From UBA7803 sp963822255 (GTDB lineage: Bacteria; Pseudomonadota; Gammaproteobacteria; Pseudomonadales; Azotimanducaceae), in contig CAWGGV010000002.1 of NCBI GenBank assembly GCA_963822255.1, forward strand, positions 62,001 through 126,000: 64,000 nucleotides of DNA, written 5' to 3'. The position numbers were made by a program, and so were the translations under genes. Shown piece after piece: positions 8,444 through 17,680 of this stretch; within the stretch, counting starts at the first letter, position 1; every line of letters begins with the position of its first letter. The notes under the pieces are model-generated. The model worked only from the letters and a program-made list of their open reading frames with translations, made no database searches and was not told the DNA's origin.

Positions 8444-9148
8444 TCACGACCTCGGCTCGAGGGCGAACGCGCGGTCGCAGACGCGCTGGAGCTGGTCGGC
8501 GTCGTGGCTGGTCCAGATGCAGGCGCGGCGCGGGTTGGCGTCGAGCCAGCCGGCCACCAGCGACTCGACGCCGCGTGCCGCGGCGTCGTCGAGGGAGGCG
8601 GTCGGTTCGTCCAGCAGCAGAATCTCCGGCTCGGTGAGGAGCGCCCGCAGGACGGCGACGATCTGTGATTCGCCGCCGGAAAGCTGCTCGGCGCGCTGCT
8701 CGAGAAAGGCCTCGCTTCGCCCTACGGACTGCAGATGCGAACGGGCAGCGTCCACGGGAAACGCATCGCCCCGGTGCACGCGGAAACGGAATGGCGCTTC
8801 CAGCGATTCCTGCACCGTCCCTTCCCGCAACCGCGGCGTCTGCGGCACGTACATCACCCGCGAGCGATACTCCGGCATGGACCACGCCGCAAGCGAACGG
8901 CCGCGGTAGACGATGTCACCGGCCGCCAGCGGCTCGAGCCCGGCGAGCGTCCGCATCAGCAGCGTTTTGCCGGTGCCGGAGGGCCCGGCAATGGCGAGCC
9001 GCTCCCCGCTTTCCAGCCGCAGGTCCAGGTTCCCCCACAACGTGCGACCGTCCACTTCGAAGCACAGCCGCCGGGCTTCGAGCAACGGCTCCGTGGGCGT
9101 TGCCTCTCCGTCGTGCACGGGATCGCCGGGGGTGGCGGGTGGGTTCAT
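8444..9148 (-). CDS. fetA: FetA/YbbL-type ABC transporter ATP-binding protein
   Basis: 234 residues. Walker A GPSGTGKT, Q-loop region VMYVPQTPRLREGTV, signature LSGGESQ, Walker B ILLLDEPTASLD and the H-loop TSHDAD are all present in order, so the ATPase should be functional. Small size and sequence style match FetA, the partner of FetB, encoded two genes downstream. The start at 9148 (MNPPATPGD) has GAGGAAG upstream; a longer open frame to 9301 runs through REP-like DNA and is rejected. Energises export by the FetB permease (family knowledge); substrate is inferred to be iron or another metal. Confidence 0.87.
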   Translation of the reverse strand: MNPPATPGDPVHDGEATPTEPLLEARRLCFEVDGRTLWGNLDLRLESGERLAIAGPSGTGKTLLMRTLAGLEPLAAGDIVYRGRSLAAWSMPEYRSRVMYVPQTPRLREGTVQESLEAPFRFRVHRGDAFPVDAARSHLQSVGRSEAFLEQRAEQLSGGESQIVAVLRALLTEPEILLLDEPTASLDDAAARGVESLVAGWLDANPRRACIWTSHDADQLQRVCDRAFALEPRS

Positions 9149-9270
9149 GGGGCTTCCTCGGCAATACTGGGTTCGTTGGCGGGAGCAGGGGAGTGTAGCG
9201 AAGCTGCGCAGACGGTTTATACGAAGCCGCGAGGAGGAGGCTTTGTCGGTGATGTTCAGCTTCGGGCGGT

Positions 9271-9444
9271 AGGAGTCGCGACCTGGAGGTCGCTCCCACA
9301 TGGGTTCAGGTGCTTCTATAGGCTACTGGTATAGGCTACTGGTATAGGCTACTGGGGCTAGGATCGCGACCGGGAGGTCGCTCCCACAAGGTCGCTCCCA
9401 CAAGGTCGCTCCCACAAGGTCGCTCCCACAAGGTCGCTCCCACA
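9271..9444. repeat. REP-like cluster B with a 14-base tandem half-unit array
   Basis: The roughly 300 bases between fetA and cysH hold no gene. A full reverse unit lies at 9275-9300, then a 13-base tandem repeat (annotated separately), then a full unit at 9362-9388 followed by four extra copies of a 14-base half unit (AGGTCGCTCCCACA) ending at 9444. The array abuts the cysH stop codon at 9449, so it would form the 3' end of the cysJIH transcript. The right-hand half unit has expanded without its pairing arm. Confidence 0.85.
9317..9355. repeat. 13-base tandem repeat, three exact copies
   Basis: TATAGGCTACTGG occurs three times head to tail at 9317-9329, 9330-9342 and 9343-9355, with no divergence. 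It lies between two REP-like units in the gap between cysH and fetA. Perfect identity implies recent slippage or a variable-number tandem repeat. No function can be assigned. Confidence 0.9.
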
Positions 9445-9448
9445 GGCC

Positions 9449-10243
9449 TCAGATGCACCAGGTGTCGGACTCGTGGATGCCGCACTCGCGTTTCAGGCCG
9501 AAGAAGCGGGTGTCCTCGGCGGAGTCCGCCTCGTGCAGGGGCACGGTGGTGTGGGTGTCGCCGATGGAGACGTAGCCCTTTTCCCACAGCGGGTGGTAGG
9601 GCAGGTCGTGTTTCTTGAGGTAGCGGTAGACGTCACGATCGTTCCAGTCGGCGATGGGGCTGACCTTGAAGCGTTCGCCCGTGAACTGCACGAACGGCGT
9701 GGCTTCGCGGGACGACGCCTGGTCGCGGCGCAGCCCGGTGAACCAGGTGCCGGCGTTCAGTTCCCGAAGGGCCCGCTGCAGGGGCTCCACCTTGTTTTCC
9801 CGGTTGTAGGCCTCGAGGCCTTCGAGCCCTTGCGTCCAGCGCTGGCCGTCGATGGCCTCCTGCCACGCGGCGCTGCGCCGGCTGCGGTAGACCTGGAGAT
9901 TCAGCTTCAGCTTGTCGGTAAGCGCCTCGATGAACTGATAGGTCTCCGGAAAGAGGTGCCCCGTGTCCAGCAGGATCACCGGCATGTCGGGCACCTGTCG
10001 GGTCAGCAGGTGCAGGCTGACGGCGGCCTGGGCGCCGAACGAGGACGTCAGTACGTGGCTGCCGGGCAGGTTCTCCAGCGCGCAGCGGACGCGCCCCTCG
10101 GCGTCGAGCCGGGCCAGGCTCTGGCTCCAGCTCTCCAGGTGCGCGGCGTCGGTGAACGCGCTGCTTTCCACCACGCAGGGGCTTTGCGCGCCCGCTCCGC
10201 CCCCGGGAGGTGCGTTCTGCGAAGACAGTCGGTTCTGAGGCAT
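9449..10243 (-). CDS. cysH: Phosphoadenylyl-sulfate (PAPS) reductase
   Basis: 264 residues from the ATG at 10243, chosen because AAGGA lies nine bases upstream; an ATG three codons earlier would have the site touching the start codon. Reduces PAPS to sulfite with thioredoxin in cytoplasmic assimilatory sulfate reduction. Seen: the adenylyl-sulfate-binding segment SSFGAQAAVSLHLL, LLDTGHLFPETYQF, the GLRRDQASSRE stretch, and the C-terminal catalytic-cysteine motif KRECGIH. The paired cysteines that bind a 4Fe-4S cluster in plant/APS-type enzymes are not apparent, so the PAPS type is preferred. Third gene of cysJ-cysI-cysH, and the only one of the three with an intact frame here. Confidence 0.93.
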   Translation of the reverse strand: MPQNRLSSQNAPPGGGAGAQSPCVVESSAFTDAAHLESWSQSLARLDAEGRVRCALENLPGSHVLTSSFGAQAAVSLHLLTRQVPDMPVILLDTGHLFPETYQFIEALTDKLKLNLQVYRSRRSAAWQEAIDGQRWTQGLEGLEAYNRENKVEPLQRALRELNAGTWFTGLRRDQASSREATPFVQFTGERFKVSPIADWNDRDVYRYLKKHDLPYHPLWEKGYVSIGDTHTTVPLHEADSAEDTRFFGLKRECGIHESDTWCI

Positions 10244-10269
10244 GTCGGCCATTCCTTGTTGTCAGTCGC

Positions 10270-12004
10270 TCAGCGGCTCGAGCGCGCGGTCGGATCGGCG
10301 GCCGTGAGCTCCGCGCGCCACAGGAAGTCGCCGAAGCTCTCGCCCGCTTGCCGATCTGCCGCGAAGCGTCCGAGCAGGCGGTCCAGGGTTGCGAGAATTC
10401 GCGCCTCGTCGAGGTTTTCCTCGTGGAGCACGTTCAGCCGGTTGCCCAGGCGGCTGCCGCCGAGCATGAGGTTGTAGCGTCCGGGCGCCTTGCCGATCAG
10501 CGCGATCTCGGCCACGTACGGCCGCGCGCAGCCGTTGGGGCAGCCCGTCATGCGCACGTTGACGGGCTCGTCAGCCAGGCCGTGGTTTTCCAGCAGCCCG
10601 TTCAGCTTGTCCAGGAACTCGGGCAGGTAGCGCTCCGCTTCCGCCATCGCCAGCCCGCAGGTGGGCAGCGCCACGCAGGCCATGGCGTCGCGGCGGAACG
10701 CCGGCAGGGTCTCGCCGGCGTCGAGGCCGTAGCGCCGGGCCAGCGTCTCGATGGCCGCTTTGTCGGCCTCGGCTACCCGGCCAAGGATCAGGTTCTGGTT
10801 GGTGGTGAAGCGCAGATCGCCCGTGTGCACCCGCGCCAGCTCCCGCAGACCCGTCAGCAGCTTGGCGTTGCCGTGGTCGACGATGCGTCCGCTGGGGATG
10901 AACAGCGTCAGGTGCCAGAAACCTTCGTCGTCCTTCGTCCAGCCGAAGCGGTCGCCGTTGTGTTCGAACCGGAACGGCGCTTCGGCACCGAGCGCGAAGC
11001 CGAGACGGGCCTCGAGCTCGCTCTTGAACCACTCCACGCCGCGGTCATCGATGGTGTACTTGAGCCGAGCGTGCTTGCGCTCCCGGCGGTCGCCATGGTC
11101 GCGCTGGATGCAGACCACCTGCTCGGCCACCTGCACCGCTTGCGCCGTGGTGCACGAGCCGATGACGGTGGCGAGGCGCGGGTAGGTGGCGGGCTCGCCG
11201 TGGCTGGCGCCGAGGCCGCCGCCGACGGCGACATTGAACCCGCTGAGCTGGCCGTCCCGCTCGATGGCGATCAGGCCCAGGTCGTTGGTGAACACGTCCA
11301 CGTCGTTCCACGGCGGGATCGCCAGACCGATCTTGAACTTGCGGGGCAGGTAGGTGGGCCCGTAGATGGGCTCCTCGTTGCTGCCGGGCGCCCTGCCCGC
11401 GGGCGCGCCTGCCCGCCGGCGCGCCGGCCACCCGCTCGCCGTTCAACCACAGCTCGTAGTAGGCACGGGTGCTCGGCTTCAGATGCTCGGACAGGGCCTC
11501 GGCCACCGCCTGTACCTGCCGGTGCAGGGCGGCGTTCTCGTGCAGCGGCGTGCACAGCACGTTGCGGTTCACGTCGCCGCAGGCGGCGATGGTGGACAGC
11601 AGCATGTCGTTGATGCGGCGGATCGTATCCTTCAGGTTCCGCTTCAGCACGCGGTGGAGCTGAAACGTCTGCCGGGTGGTCACCCGGATGGAGCCCTCGC
11701 CATGATCGCGGGCCAGCTCGTCGAGCTTCAGCCACTGCTCGGGCGTGACGATGCCGCCGGTGATCCGGGCACGCACCATGAAACCGTAAGCCGGCTCCAG
11801 CTTCTGCCGGGCCCGCTCCGCGCGGATGTCGCGGTCGTCCTGCAGATAGGTGCCATGGAACTTGGTGAGGCCGGCGTCGTCTTCCGAGATGGCGCCGGTC
11901 AGCGGGTCGGCCAGCCCCTCGGCGATGGTGCCCCGCAGATAATTGCTGTTCCGCTTGACGACTTCCATGTGGGAAACGTCGGCGTGTTGGTCTCTGTCAC
12001 TCAT
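10270..12004 (-). pseudogene. cysI: Sulfite reductase haemoprotein beta subunit, frameshifted
   Basis: CysI binds sirohaem and a 4Fe-4S cluster and reduces sulfite to sulfide. Two overlapping frames together cover the family length (about 577 residues; total 1735 bases, one more than a multiple of three). The N-terminal frame from ATG 12004 gives NSNYLRGTIAEGL ... RVTTRQTFQLH ... YYELWLNGERVAG, then shifts. The second frame resumes with EEPIYGPTYLPRKFKIGLAI and continues through CVALPTCGLA and MTGCPNGCARP, which carry the cluster/sirohaem cysteines. The break lies in a GC-rich self-complementary stretch at about 11375-11420. A ribosome site AAGGACG follows directly after the cysJ stop. It may be real decay or an assembly indel. 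Confidence 0.88.
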
Positions 12005-12021
12005 GTCGGTAGACGTCCTTG

Positions 12022-13816
12022 TCAGTAGACGTCGCGCTGGTAGCGGTTGGCCTGCTTGAGATCGCGCAGGTAGTCCTCGGCGGCCTCACGGTCGCGGCCG
12101 ATGCCGCGCTCGATCACCTCGAGCAGCGCGTCGTTCACGTCCGGCGCCATGTGATTGGCGTCGCCGCAGACGTAGACGTGGGCGCCGCGCTCGAGCCAGG
12201 CGAACACCTCGTCGGCCTGCTCGCGGATGCGGTCCTGCACGTAGACTTTTTCCGCCTGATCGCGGGAGAAGGCCACGTGATGGCGGCTGAGCACGCCGTC
12301 CTTGCGGAAGCGGGCCCACTCCACCTGATACAGGAAGTCGCTCTCGAAGTTGCGGTCGCCGAAGAACAGCCAGTTGTCGCCCGTGGCGCCGGCGGCGTCC
12401 CGTTCCTCCAGGAACGCCCGATAGGGGGCGACGCCCGTGCCGGCGCCGATCATGATCACCGGCGCGTCGGGGTTCTCGGGCAGGCGGAAGCGCGGGTTCG
12501 CCGCGACATATACCGGCACGGTGTCGCCGGGCTCCGCCAGATAGTTCGACGCGCTGCCGTAGTGCTCGCGGTCAAAGGCCGTGTACTGCACCAGCCCCAC
12601 GGTGAGGTGAACCTCGTCCGGGTTGGCTTCCAGGCTCGAGGCGATGGAGTACAGGCGCGGGGTCAACCGCTTCAGGGTCTCGCTCAGCTCCTGAGCGGTG
12701 AGCGGCCGGTGATGATCCGCCAGCACGTCGATGATCTGCCGCTCCGCCAGGTAGTCGTTCAGCGGTGTGCGGTCCTCGGCGGCGAGCAGCTCCTTCAGCG
12801 GCTGCGATGCCGAAGCGGTCGGCGTAGCCCTGCACGAACGCCCGGCCGAGCAGGGTGAGCTCGAGGCGGTGGGCGAGCGCCTGGCGCAGCGGCAGGCGCT
12901 CGCCGTCGATCTCCACGTCTTCGTCGCCGCTGAACCCGTACAGGGAAAGAAACTGCTCCACCAGCCGCGGCGGGTTGGTCGGCCACACGCCCAGCGCGTC
13001 GCCGGGCTCGTAGACGAGGCCGCTGTCTTCCAGGCTCAGCACCACGTGGCGGACGTCCTTGCTGGAGCCGCGGCCGGTGATGGCCAGGTTCTCCAGCACC
13101 GGTGCCGGAAACGGCTCCTTGCGGCTGTAGGTGTGGCCGGCGACCGGCACCAGGTGAGGGGAAGCGGCGGCACGCGGCGCCGCGTCGGCTTCCTCCTGAG
13201 CACGGGCCAGCAAGCTGCCGGCCCACCCTTCGGCGTCTGCTTCAAAATCCACGTCGCATTCGACGCGGTCCTCGAGGCGCACGGCACCCAGCGCCTCGAG
13301 CCGGGCGTCGAGCTTCCGGCCCATCTCGCAGAAGTCGTCGTAGCTGCTGTCGCCCAGGGCGAGCACCGCATAGGACAGGGATTCCAGCCGCGGTGCCCGC
13401 TCGGCGAACAGATACTCGAAGAAAGCCTCGCTGCCGTCCGGCGGGTCGCCGAGACCGTGGGTGGCCACGACGAACAGCGCGCGGGTTTCCTTTTTGAGCT
13501 GAGCCGGACGGAAGTCGGCCATATCCACCGCGCGGGCCTGCACGCCGCGGGCGCTGACTTCCGCCGCCAGCTCTTCGGCGATGCTGCGGCAGTTACCGGT
13601 CTCGGTGGCGTAGAACACCGTCCACGTCACGGCGGGCGCGGCTTCGGCGGCGGGCAGAGCCGCGCCGTTGCCGGCGGCGGATGCCGCGAGGCCGGCCAGA
13701 TAGCCGCTGGCCCACCACAACTGCTGCACGTCCAGGCGGCCGGCCAGGCCGTTCAGCTCGGTGAGCAGGCGCTCGTCGGGCGCCGGCGGTGATTTCTTCA
13801 GAAGCGATACGGACAC
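12022..13816 (-). pseudogene. cysJ: Sulfite reductase flavoprotein alpha subunit, frameshifted
   Basis: CysJ passes electrons from NADPH through FAD and FMN to CysI. From the GTG at 13816 the first frame gives the FMN/flavodoxin domain (FYATETGNCRSIAEELA near residue 70, ALGDSSYDDFCEMG) and the FAD domain (RHVVLSLEDSGLVYEPGD), then loses homology after GYADRFGIA. The second frame picks up as LKELLAAEDRTPLNDYLAE and continues through RLYSIASS, GAGTGVAPYRAFLEERD and the terminal RYQRDVY. The junction is near 12800-12815, where removing one base from GCAGCCGCTG would give a continuous APLKELL. Total 1795 bases again leaves a remainder of one. Heads the cysJIH operon and is divergent from the MFS gene. 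Confidence 0.88.
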
Positions 13817-13941
13817 GTGTCTGCATTTACCCTGGGTCGAGGATGGGCCAAAGTAGCCAGGCAGCCGGTTCCATGGAAGGAATCATTGGCTACAAGGAAA
13901 TAACCGGGGAATATAGTGGGGGCTGGAGGAGGGGAGACGGT

Positions 13942-15564
13942 ATGGAGTACGGCGATCGCGGCCGGGAGGCCGCTCCCACAGATGGGGCGGAGGCCGCTCC
14001 CACAGATGGGGCGGGGGCCGCTCCCACAGATGGGGCGGGGGCCGCTCCCACAGGGGCGGCGGCCGGGAACGGGGGCACTTTGTCCGGATACGTGCGTGCC
14101 CGGGAGCGCGTGGGGCCGGTGCCCACCCGCGCCAGAGCGGTTCAGGGTGTGGGGGCGCTGCCGGACGTCTTCCTGAACTTCGCCGTCAGAACCTTCCTGC
14201 TGTTGTACTACAACCAGGTGCTGGGCCTGCCGGCCTTCTACGTGTCGGCGGCACTGGCGGTGGCGCTGGTGGTGGATGCGGTCACCGACCCGCTCATGGG
14301 GTCGTGGTCGGACAACTTCCGTTCGCGGCTCGGCCGCCGGCATCCGTTCATGTACGCCTCGGCGCTGCCGTTGGGCGTGTGTCTGTATCTGCTGTTCATG
14401 CCGCCGGACATCGCTCCGGGGCCGGCGCGGGAGCCGCTGCTGCTGGCCTGGCTCACCTTCTTCATCATCGGCGCGCGGGTAGCCATGACGCTGTTTCTGG
14501 TGCCGTGGTCGGCCATGTTCGCCGAGTACACCGACGATTACCGGGAGCGCAGCACCATCGTCAGCTACCGTTTCCTGATGGCCTGGATCGGCGGCATCGC
14601 GTTCTCGGTGGGTGTATACACCTGGGTGTTCCCATCCACGCCGGAGTATCCGCTGGGGCAGCTCAACCCCGCCGGTTACGGCGCGTTCGCCCTGGTGCTG
14701 GCCCTGTCGACGGTGGCCGCCGTGCTGTTCACCACCCACTTCAGCCGGGACCAGATCCCCTACCTGAACCAGTTGCTGGGCCCGCCCCAGCGCTTCCGTT
14801 TCGGCAACCTGGTGCACGACGTCAAGCACGCCGTCGGCAACCGTGACTTCATGATCCTGCTCGCCTCGGTGCTGGCGTCGTCCATCGTCATCGGCACCAG
14901 CCAGGCCCTCGAGATCTACCTGCGCACCTACTTCTGGGGGCTCGGCACCGCCGGTCTGCGTTGGCTTTCGCTGTCGTTCACCGGTGCCGTTCTGGCCTTC
15001 GCCTCGGTGGCGCCGCTGCAGAGCCGGTTCGACAAGAAGCACCTGCTGGTGGGCGGGGCGGCGGCGCTCGCCATCCAGGGCATGCTGCTGGTGGGCCTCC
15101 GGCTCATCGACGTGCTGCCGTCCAACGGCGACCCTTGGCTGCTGGTGCTGCTGGTGGCCGATTCGGTGCTGACCGTCTATCTGGCGACCGTGGTGCTGGT
15201 GATGTTCTTCTCCATGGTGGCCGACGTGCTGGACGTGCAGGAGCTGAACACCGGGTTGCGCCAGGAGGGCCTGTTCAGCTCGGCGGTGGGCTTTTCCTCC
15301 AAAGCGACTTCCGGCTTCGGGCTGTTGGCGGCCGGGGCGCTGCTCGACACGGTGATCGGCTTCCCCTCCCACGCCGGCGCGGTGCCGGTGGCACCCGACG
15401 TGGTGTTCCGGCTGGGGGTGGTGAGCGGTGTGGCGGTTCCGCTGCTGAACGTGGCCTGGATGGCCATCGTCCTGAAGTACGGCGTCACCCGGGAACGCCA
15501 CGAGGCCGTCCGCAGTCAGCTCGCGGCACGCCGCGCTCACAGCAACACCGCACATCCAAATTAA
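13942..15564 (+). CDS. GPH-family (MFS_2) sugar/cation symporter-like transporter
   Basis: 540 residues from the ATG at 13942, which has a very strong ribosome site (GGAGGAGGGGAG) five to six bases upstream. About twelve hydrophobic spans; family blocks include FLLLYYNQVLGLPAFYVS, VVDAVTDPLMGSWSDN, RLGRRHPFMY and GLRQEGLFSSAV, which place it in the glycoside-pentoside-hexuronide cation symporter group. Residues 5-37 are encoded by REP-like repeat DNA that stays in frame. Comparable transporters start close to the VPTRARAVQGVGALPD segment, so GTG at 14092 or 14107 is an alternative start that would leave the repeats untranslated. An open frame reaches back to 13789 but lacks a good ribosome site. 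Substrate unknown. Confidence 0.85.
   Translation: MEYGDRGREAAPTDGAEAAPTDGAGAAPTDGAGAAPTGAAAGNGGTLSGYVRARERVGPVPTRARAVQGVGALPDVFLNFAVRTFLLLYYNQVLGLPAFYVSAALAVALVVDAVTDPLMGSWSDNFRSRLGRRHPFMYASALPLGVCLYLLFMPPDIAPGPAREPLLLAWLTFFIIGARVAMTLFLVPWSAMFAEYTDDYRERSTIVSYRFLMAWIGGIAFSVGVYTWVFPSTPEYPLGQLNPAGYGAFALVLALSTVAAVLFTTHFSRDQIPYLNQLLGPPQRFRFGNLVHDVKHAVGNRDFMILLASVLASSIVIGTSQALEIYLRTYFWGLGTAGLRWLSLSFTGAVLAFASVAPLQSRFDKKHLLVGGAAALAIQGMLLVGLRLIDVLPSNGDPWLLVLLVADSVLTVYLATVVLVMFFSMVADVLDVQELNTGLRQEGLFSSAVGFSSKATSGFGLLAAGALLDTVIGFPSHAGAVPVAPDVVFRLGVVSGVAVPLLNVAWMAIVLKYGVTRERHEAVRSQLAARRAHSNTAHPN
13954..14052. repeat. REP-like cluster C inside the transporter 5' end
   Basis: One full GC-stem unit (13954-13980) is followed by three 24-base repeats (13981-14004, 14005-14028, 14029-14052), each made of GATGGGGCGG or GATGGGGCGG-like spacer plus a right half unit. 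Because 24 is divisible by three, every copy translates as the eight-residue block DGAxAAPT without breaking the frame. Unlike most clusters in this window it sits at a 5' gene end, just after a strong ribosome site and ATG. Confidence 0.88.
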
Positions 15565-15575
15565 AATGTGTTTCA
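15561..15575. promoter_or_regulatory. Candidate operator copy 1 (shared 15-mer upstream of amidohydrolase)
   Basis: TTAAAATGTGTTTCA lies 30 bases before the amidohydrolase GTG and overlaps the transporter stop codon. It matches 13 of 15 bases of a second site at 18693-18707 upstream of the TonB receptor. A TetR-family gene is encoded between the two sites. TetR proteins often bind short partly palindromic AT-rich sites of this look; that this one does so is inference. Confidence 0.4.
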
Positions 15576-15605
15576 ATGTCACGGTCGAGCATTGGAGGGG
15601 AGACC

Positions 15606-16751
15606 GTGGCCTACCAGATCAAACGCTTTCCGTACTCGGGCACCGTGGATGCGGACGGTCACGTGCTGGAACCGCCGGACCTGTGGGAACGCTATCTGGA
15701 AGAGCGGTTTCGGCCGCGGGCGCTCAGAGTCCGCGCTGACGACGACGGTTACGAGTATCTGGAGATCGACGGCAAACCGTCGGCTCGCTCGAACCGCGGG
15801 TCCCTCGGGCTGCTCGGCGCCATGGGGGAGGAAGATCTTCGCCCCAGCCCCGAGCGACGCTACGCCGACAACATGCCGTTCGGCGCCAGCGACTCGGTCG
15901 AGCGGCTGTCGCTCATGGATCAGGAGAATCTCGAGATCAGCCTGCTCTATCCCACCCTGTGCCTGTTGTGGGAAGTGGAGCTGACGGACCCCGAGCTGTC
16001 ACTGGCCTACGCCCGCGCCTACAACCGCTGGATCGCCGATTTCTGCCGTGACTCGGCGGGGCGTCTGGTGCCCATCGCCATGCTGACCTTGCTCGACCCC
16101 GAGGGCTCTGCCGCCGAGCTCGAGCGCGCGGTCCGGGACGGCTGCCGCGGCGCCTGGGTCAATCCGTTCAACCATCGCCGGGTGATTCATGGCCACCCCG
16201 ACCACGACGTGCTGTTCGCCAAGTGCTGCGAGCTGGACGTGCCGCTGGCCATTCACCCGACCTTCACGCCTCATGCCGCCGCCGATGGGATCTTCGACTG
16301 GCCCCGGGAAGGGCGAGCGTGGGGCGAGGCCATCTGGCTGCGCAGCATCGTTCAGCAGGCACTGATCTCGTTCTTTTCGCTCGGCACCCTGGAGCGGTTC
16401 CCGGCGCTTCGTCTCGGCGTGCTGGAAGCGGGCTCCGGCTGGATCGGCGCGCTGCTCGATCGGCTGGATGCCTTCAGCGCTTCTCTCAACCTGAAGCGGG
16501 CGAGCGCCACCGAGCTGTTTCGTCGTCAGTGCTTCATTTCCGGCGACCCCGACGAGACCGCTGCGCCGCACATCATCGACCATGTGGGTGCCGACTGCTT
16601 CATGTGGGCGACCGACTACCCCCATCCGGACCACCCTCATACCTGGGTGGACGATCTGACCCGCTATGCCGAGGCGCTGTCGGCGGACGCGCGGGAGAAG
16701 GTGCTCGGCGGTAACGTGAAGCGGATCTACCGGCTCAGCGGGCGCCGTTGA
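15606..16751 (+). CDS. Amidohydrolase-2 family metal-dependent hydrolase/decarboxylase
   Basis: 381 residues from a GTG with GGAGGGGA five bases upstream. Belongs to the amidohydrolase-related family that includes ACMSD and gamma-resorcylate decarboxylase, which act on aromatic or related carboxylates. Seen: DADGHVLEPPDLWERY at the N-terminus (metal-binding Asp/His region, here DxDGH), VPLAIHPTF with the central histidine, RLGVLEAGSGW, and WATDYPHPDHPH, the conserved C-terminal Asp/His block. Starts 41 bases after the transporter and may be co-transcribed. Its 3' end overlaps the convergent TetR gene by 17 bases. Substrate unknown. Confidence 0.88.
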   Translation: MAYQIKRFPYSGTVDADGHVLEPPDLWERYLEERFRPRALRVRADDDGYEYLEIDGKPSARSNRGSLGLLGAMGEEDLRPSPERRYADNMPFGASDSVERLSLMDQENLEISLLYPTLCLLWEVELTDPELSLAYARAYNRWIADFCRDSAGRLVPIAMLTLLDPEGSAAELERAVRDGCRGAWVNPFNHRRVIHGHPDHDVLFAKCCELDVPLAIHPTFTPHAAADGIFDWPREGRAWGEAIWLRSIVQQALISFFSLGTLERFPALRLGVLEAGSGWIGALLDRLDAFSASLNLKRASATELFRRQCFISGDPDETAAPHIIDHVGADCFMWATDYPHPDHPHTWVDDLTRYAEALSADAREKVLGGNVKRIYRLSGRR

Positions 16752-17451
16752 TGGCTCTCGGTGGCGGCATGGCGGCGGCTTCGTCCGCGTGCCGCATGCG
16801 CTTCCGGTACATGGTGCCCAGCCGCTTCTGAGTGTTGAGAATGGTTTCCCACAGGCGGCCGGCGCTGCGCTTCGTCGCCACCCCGCGCAGCGCCACGGCA
16901 AAGCCGTACTGAGCCCTGGCCTCCAGTTCCTGCAGCGAGATCAGACCGTTGACCCACTCCATGATGCAGGAAAAGAAGACGTGGCCGAGCATGATGGCGA
17001 ACGCGTTCGGCTCGAGGTCCGGCTCGACCATCCCGGCTTCCCGGGCGTTGGTGACCAGACGCCGCCACATGGCGTGCCGCGGCCCGCTGAACATGGCCCG
17101 GAAGCCGGTGCCGCCATCGTTGTAGGCGGCGAACAGCACTGCCCGATAAAAACCCGGCTCCGCCGAATACAGCGCCGTAGCCAGCGACACAGCCCTGAAG
17201 AAGACGTCGATTTCGTCGGCCTTCAGGGTCTCGAGCTGTTCCTGGTACTGCTCGAGGTCGTAGTCGAGCACCGCGAACATCACCGCCTGCTTCGATCCGA
17301 ACAGATTGTACGGGGTCGCAATGCTGACGCCGGCCTTATCCGCCAGCCCGCGCATGGAGAAGCCGGCCTGGCCGGTCTCCTGCATCAGCATCCGGGCCGC
17401 GCGGACTATGGCGCGCCGGCGCATTTCCTTGGATTCCTCTCGAGTAGGCAT
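16735..17451 (-). CDS. TetR-family transcriptional regulator
   Basis: 238 residues from ATG 17451. The N-terminal helix-turn-helix is recognisable in RRRAIVRAARMLMQETG ... FSMRGLADKAGVSIATPYN followed by LFGSKQAVMFAVLDYD (about residues 10-70). The C-terminal ligand-binding domain is divergent, as usual, and is unusually long. An upstream in-frame ATG at 17523 exists; neither has a strong ribosome site. It is convergent with the amidohydrolase and divergent from an epoxide-hydrolase-like gene, so it probably represses neighbouring catabolic and uptake genes. A shared 15-mer at 15561 and 18693 is a candidate binding site. Confidence 0.88.
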   Translation of the reverse strand: MPTREESKEMRRRAIVRAARMLMQETGQAGFSMRGLADKAGVSIATPYNLFGSKQAVMFAVLDYDLEQYQEQLETLKADEIDVFFRAVSLATALYSAEPGFYRAVLFAAYNDGGTGFRAMFSGPRHAMWRRLVTNAREAGMVEPDLEPNAFAIMLGHVFFSCIMEWVNGLISLQELEARAQYGFAVALRGVATKRSAGRLWETILNTQKRLGTMYRKRMRHADEAAAMPPPRAINGAR

Positions 17452-17680
17452 GTTGGCTGATCCGGGTGGTTCTCCGACGATCTTCAGGTAGCTTTTGTGC
17501 CATATCCACGGCGCTTTAGCCATGCCTGCCCGGCGCCCCTGCAGGGTGCGCTCAGCATGGTGGCCAGTTTCGCGCCGACGGAACAGATTCCCCCTTCCCT
17601 GGGACGGAATGATGCGGCATTTTGCGGCCGGAGCACAGTCCTGCTATGAAGCGCGTCACATAACGGAAATCGAGGCGACA

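Noticed and set aside
13798..15582. 594-codon minus-strand open frame opposite the MFS transporter
   Set aside because: Composition is rich in His, Gln and Arg and shows no domain, while the plus strand encodes an unmistakable transporter.
16735..16751. Overlap of amidohydrolase and TetR 3' ends as a possible regulatory antisense arrangement
   Set aside because: A 17-base convergent overlap is common in compact genomes and has no special signal here.
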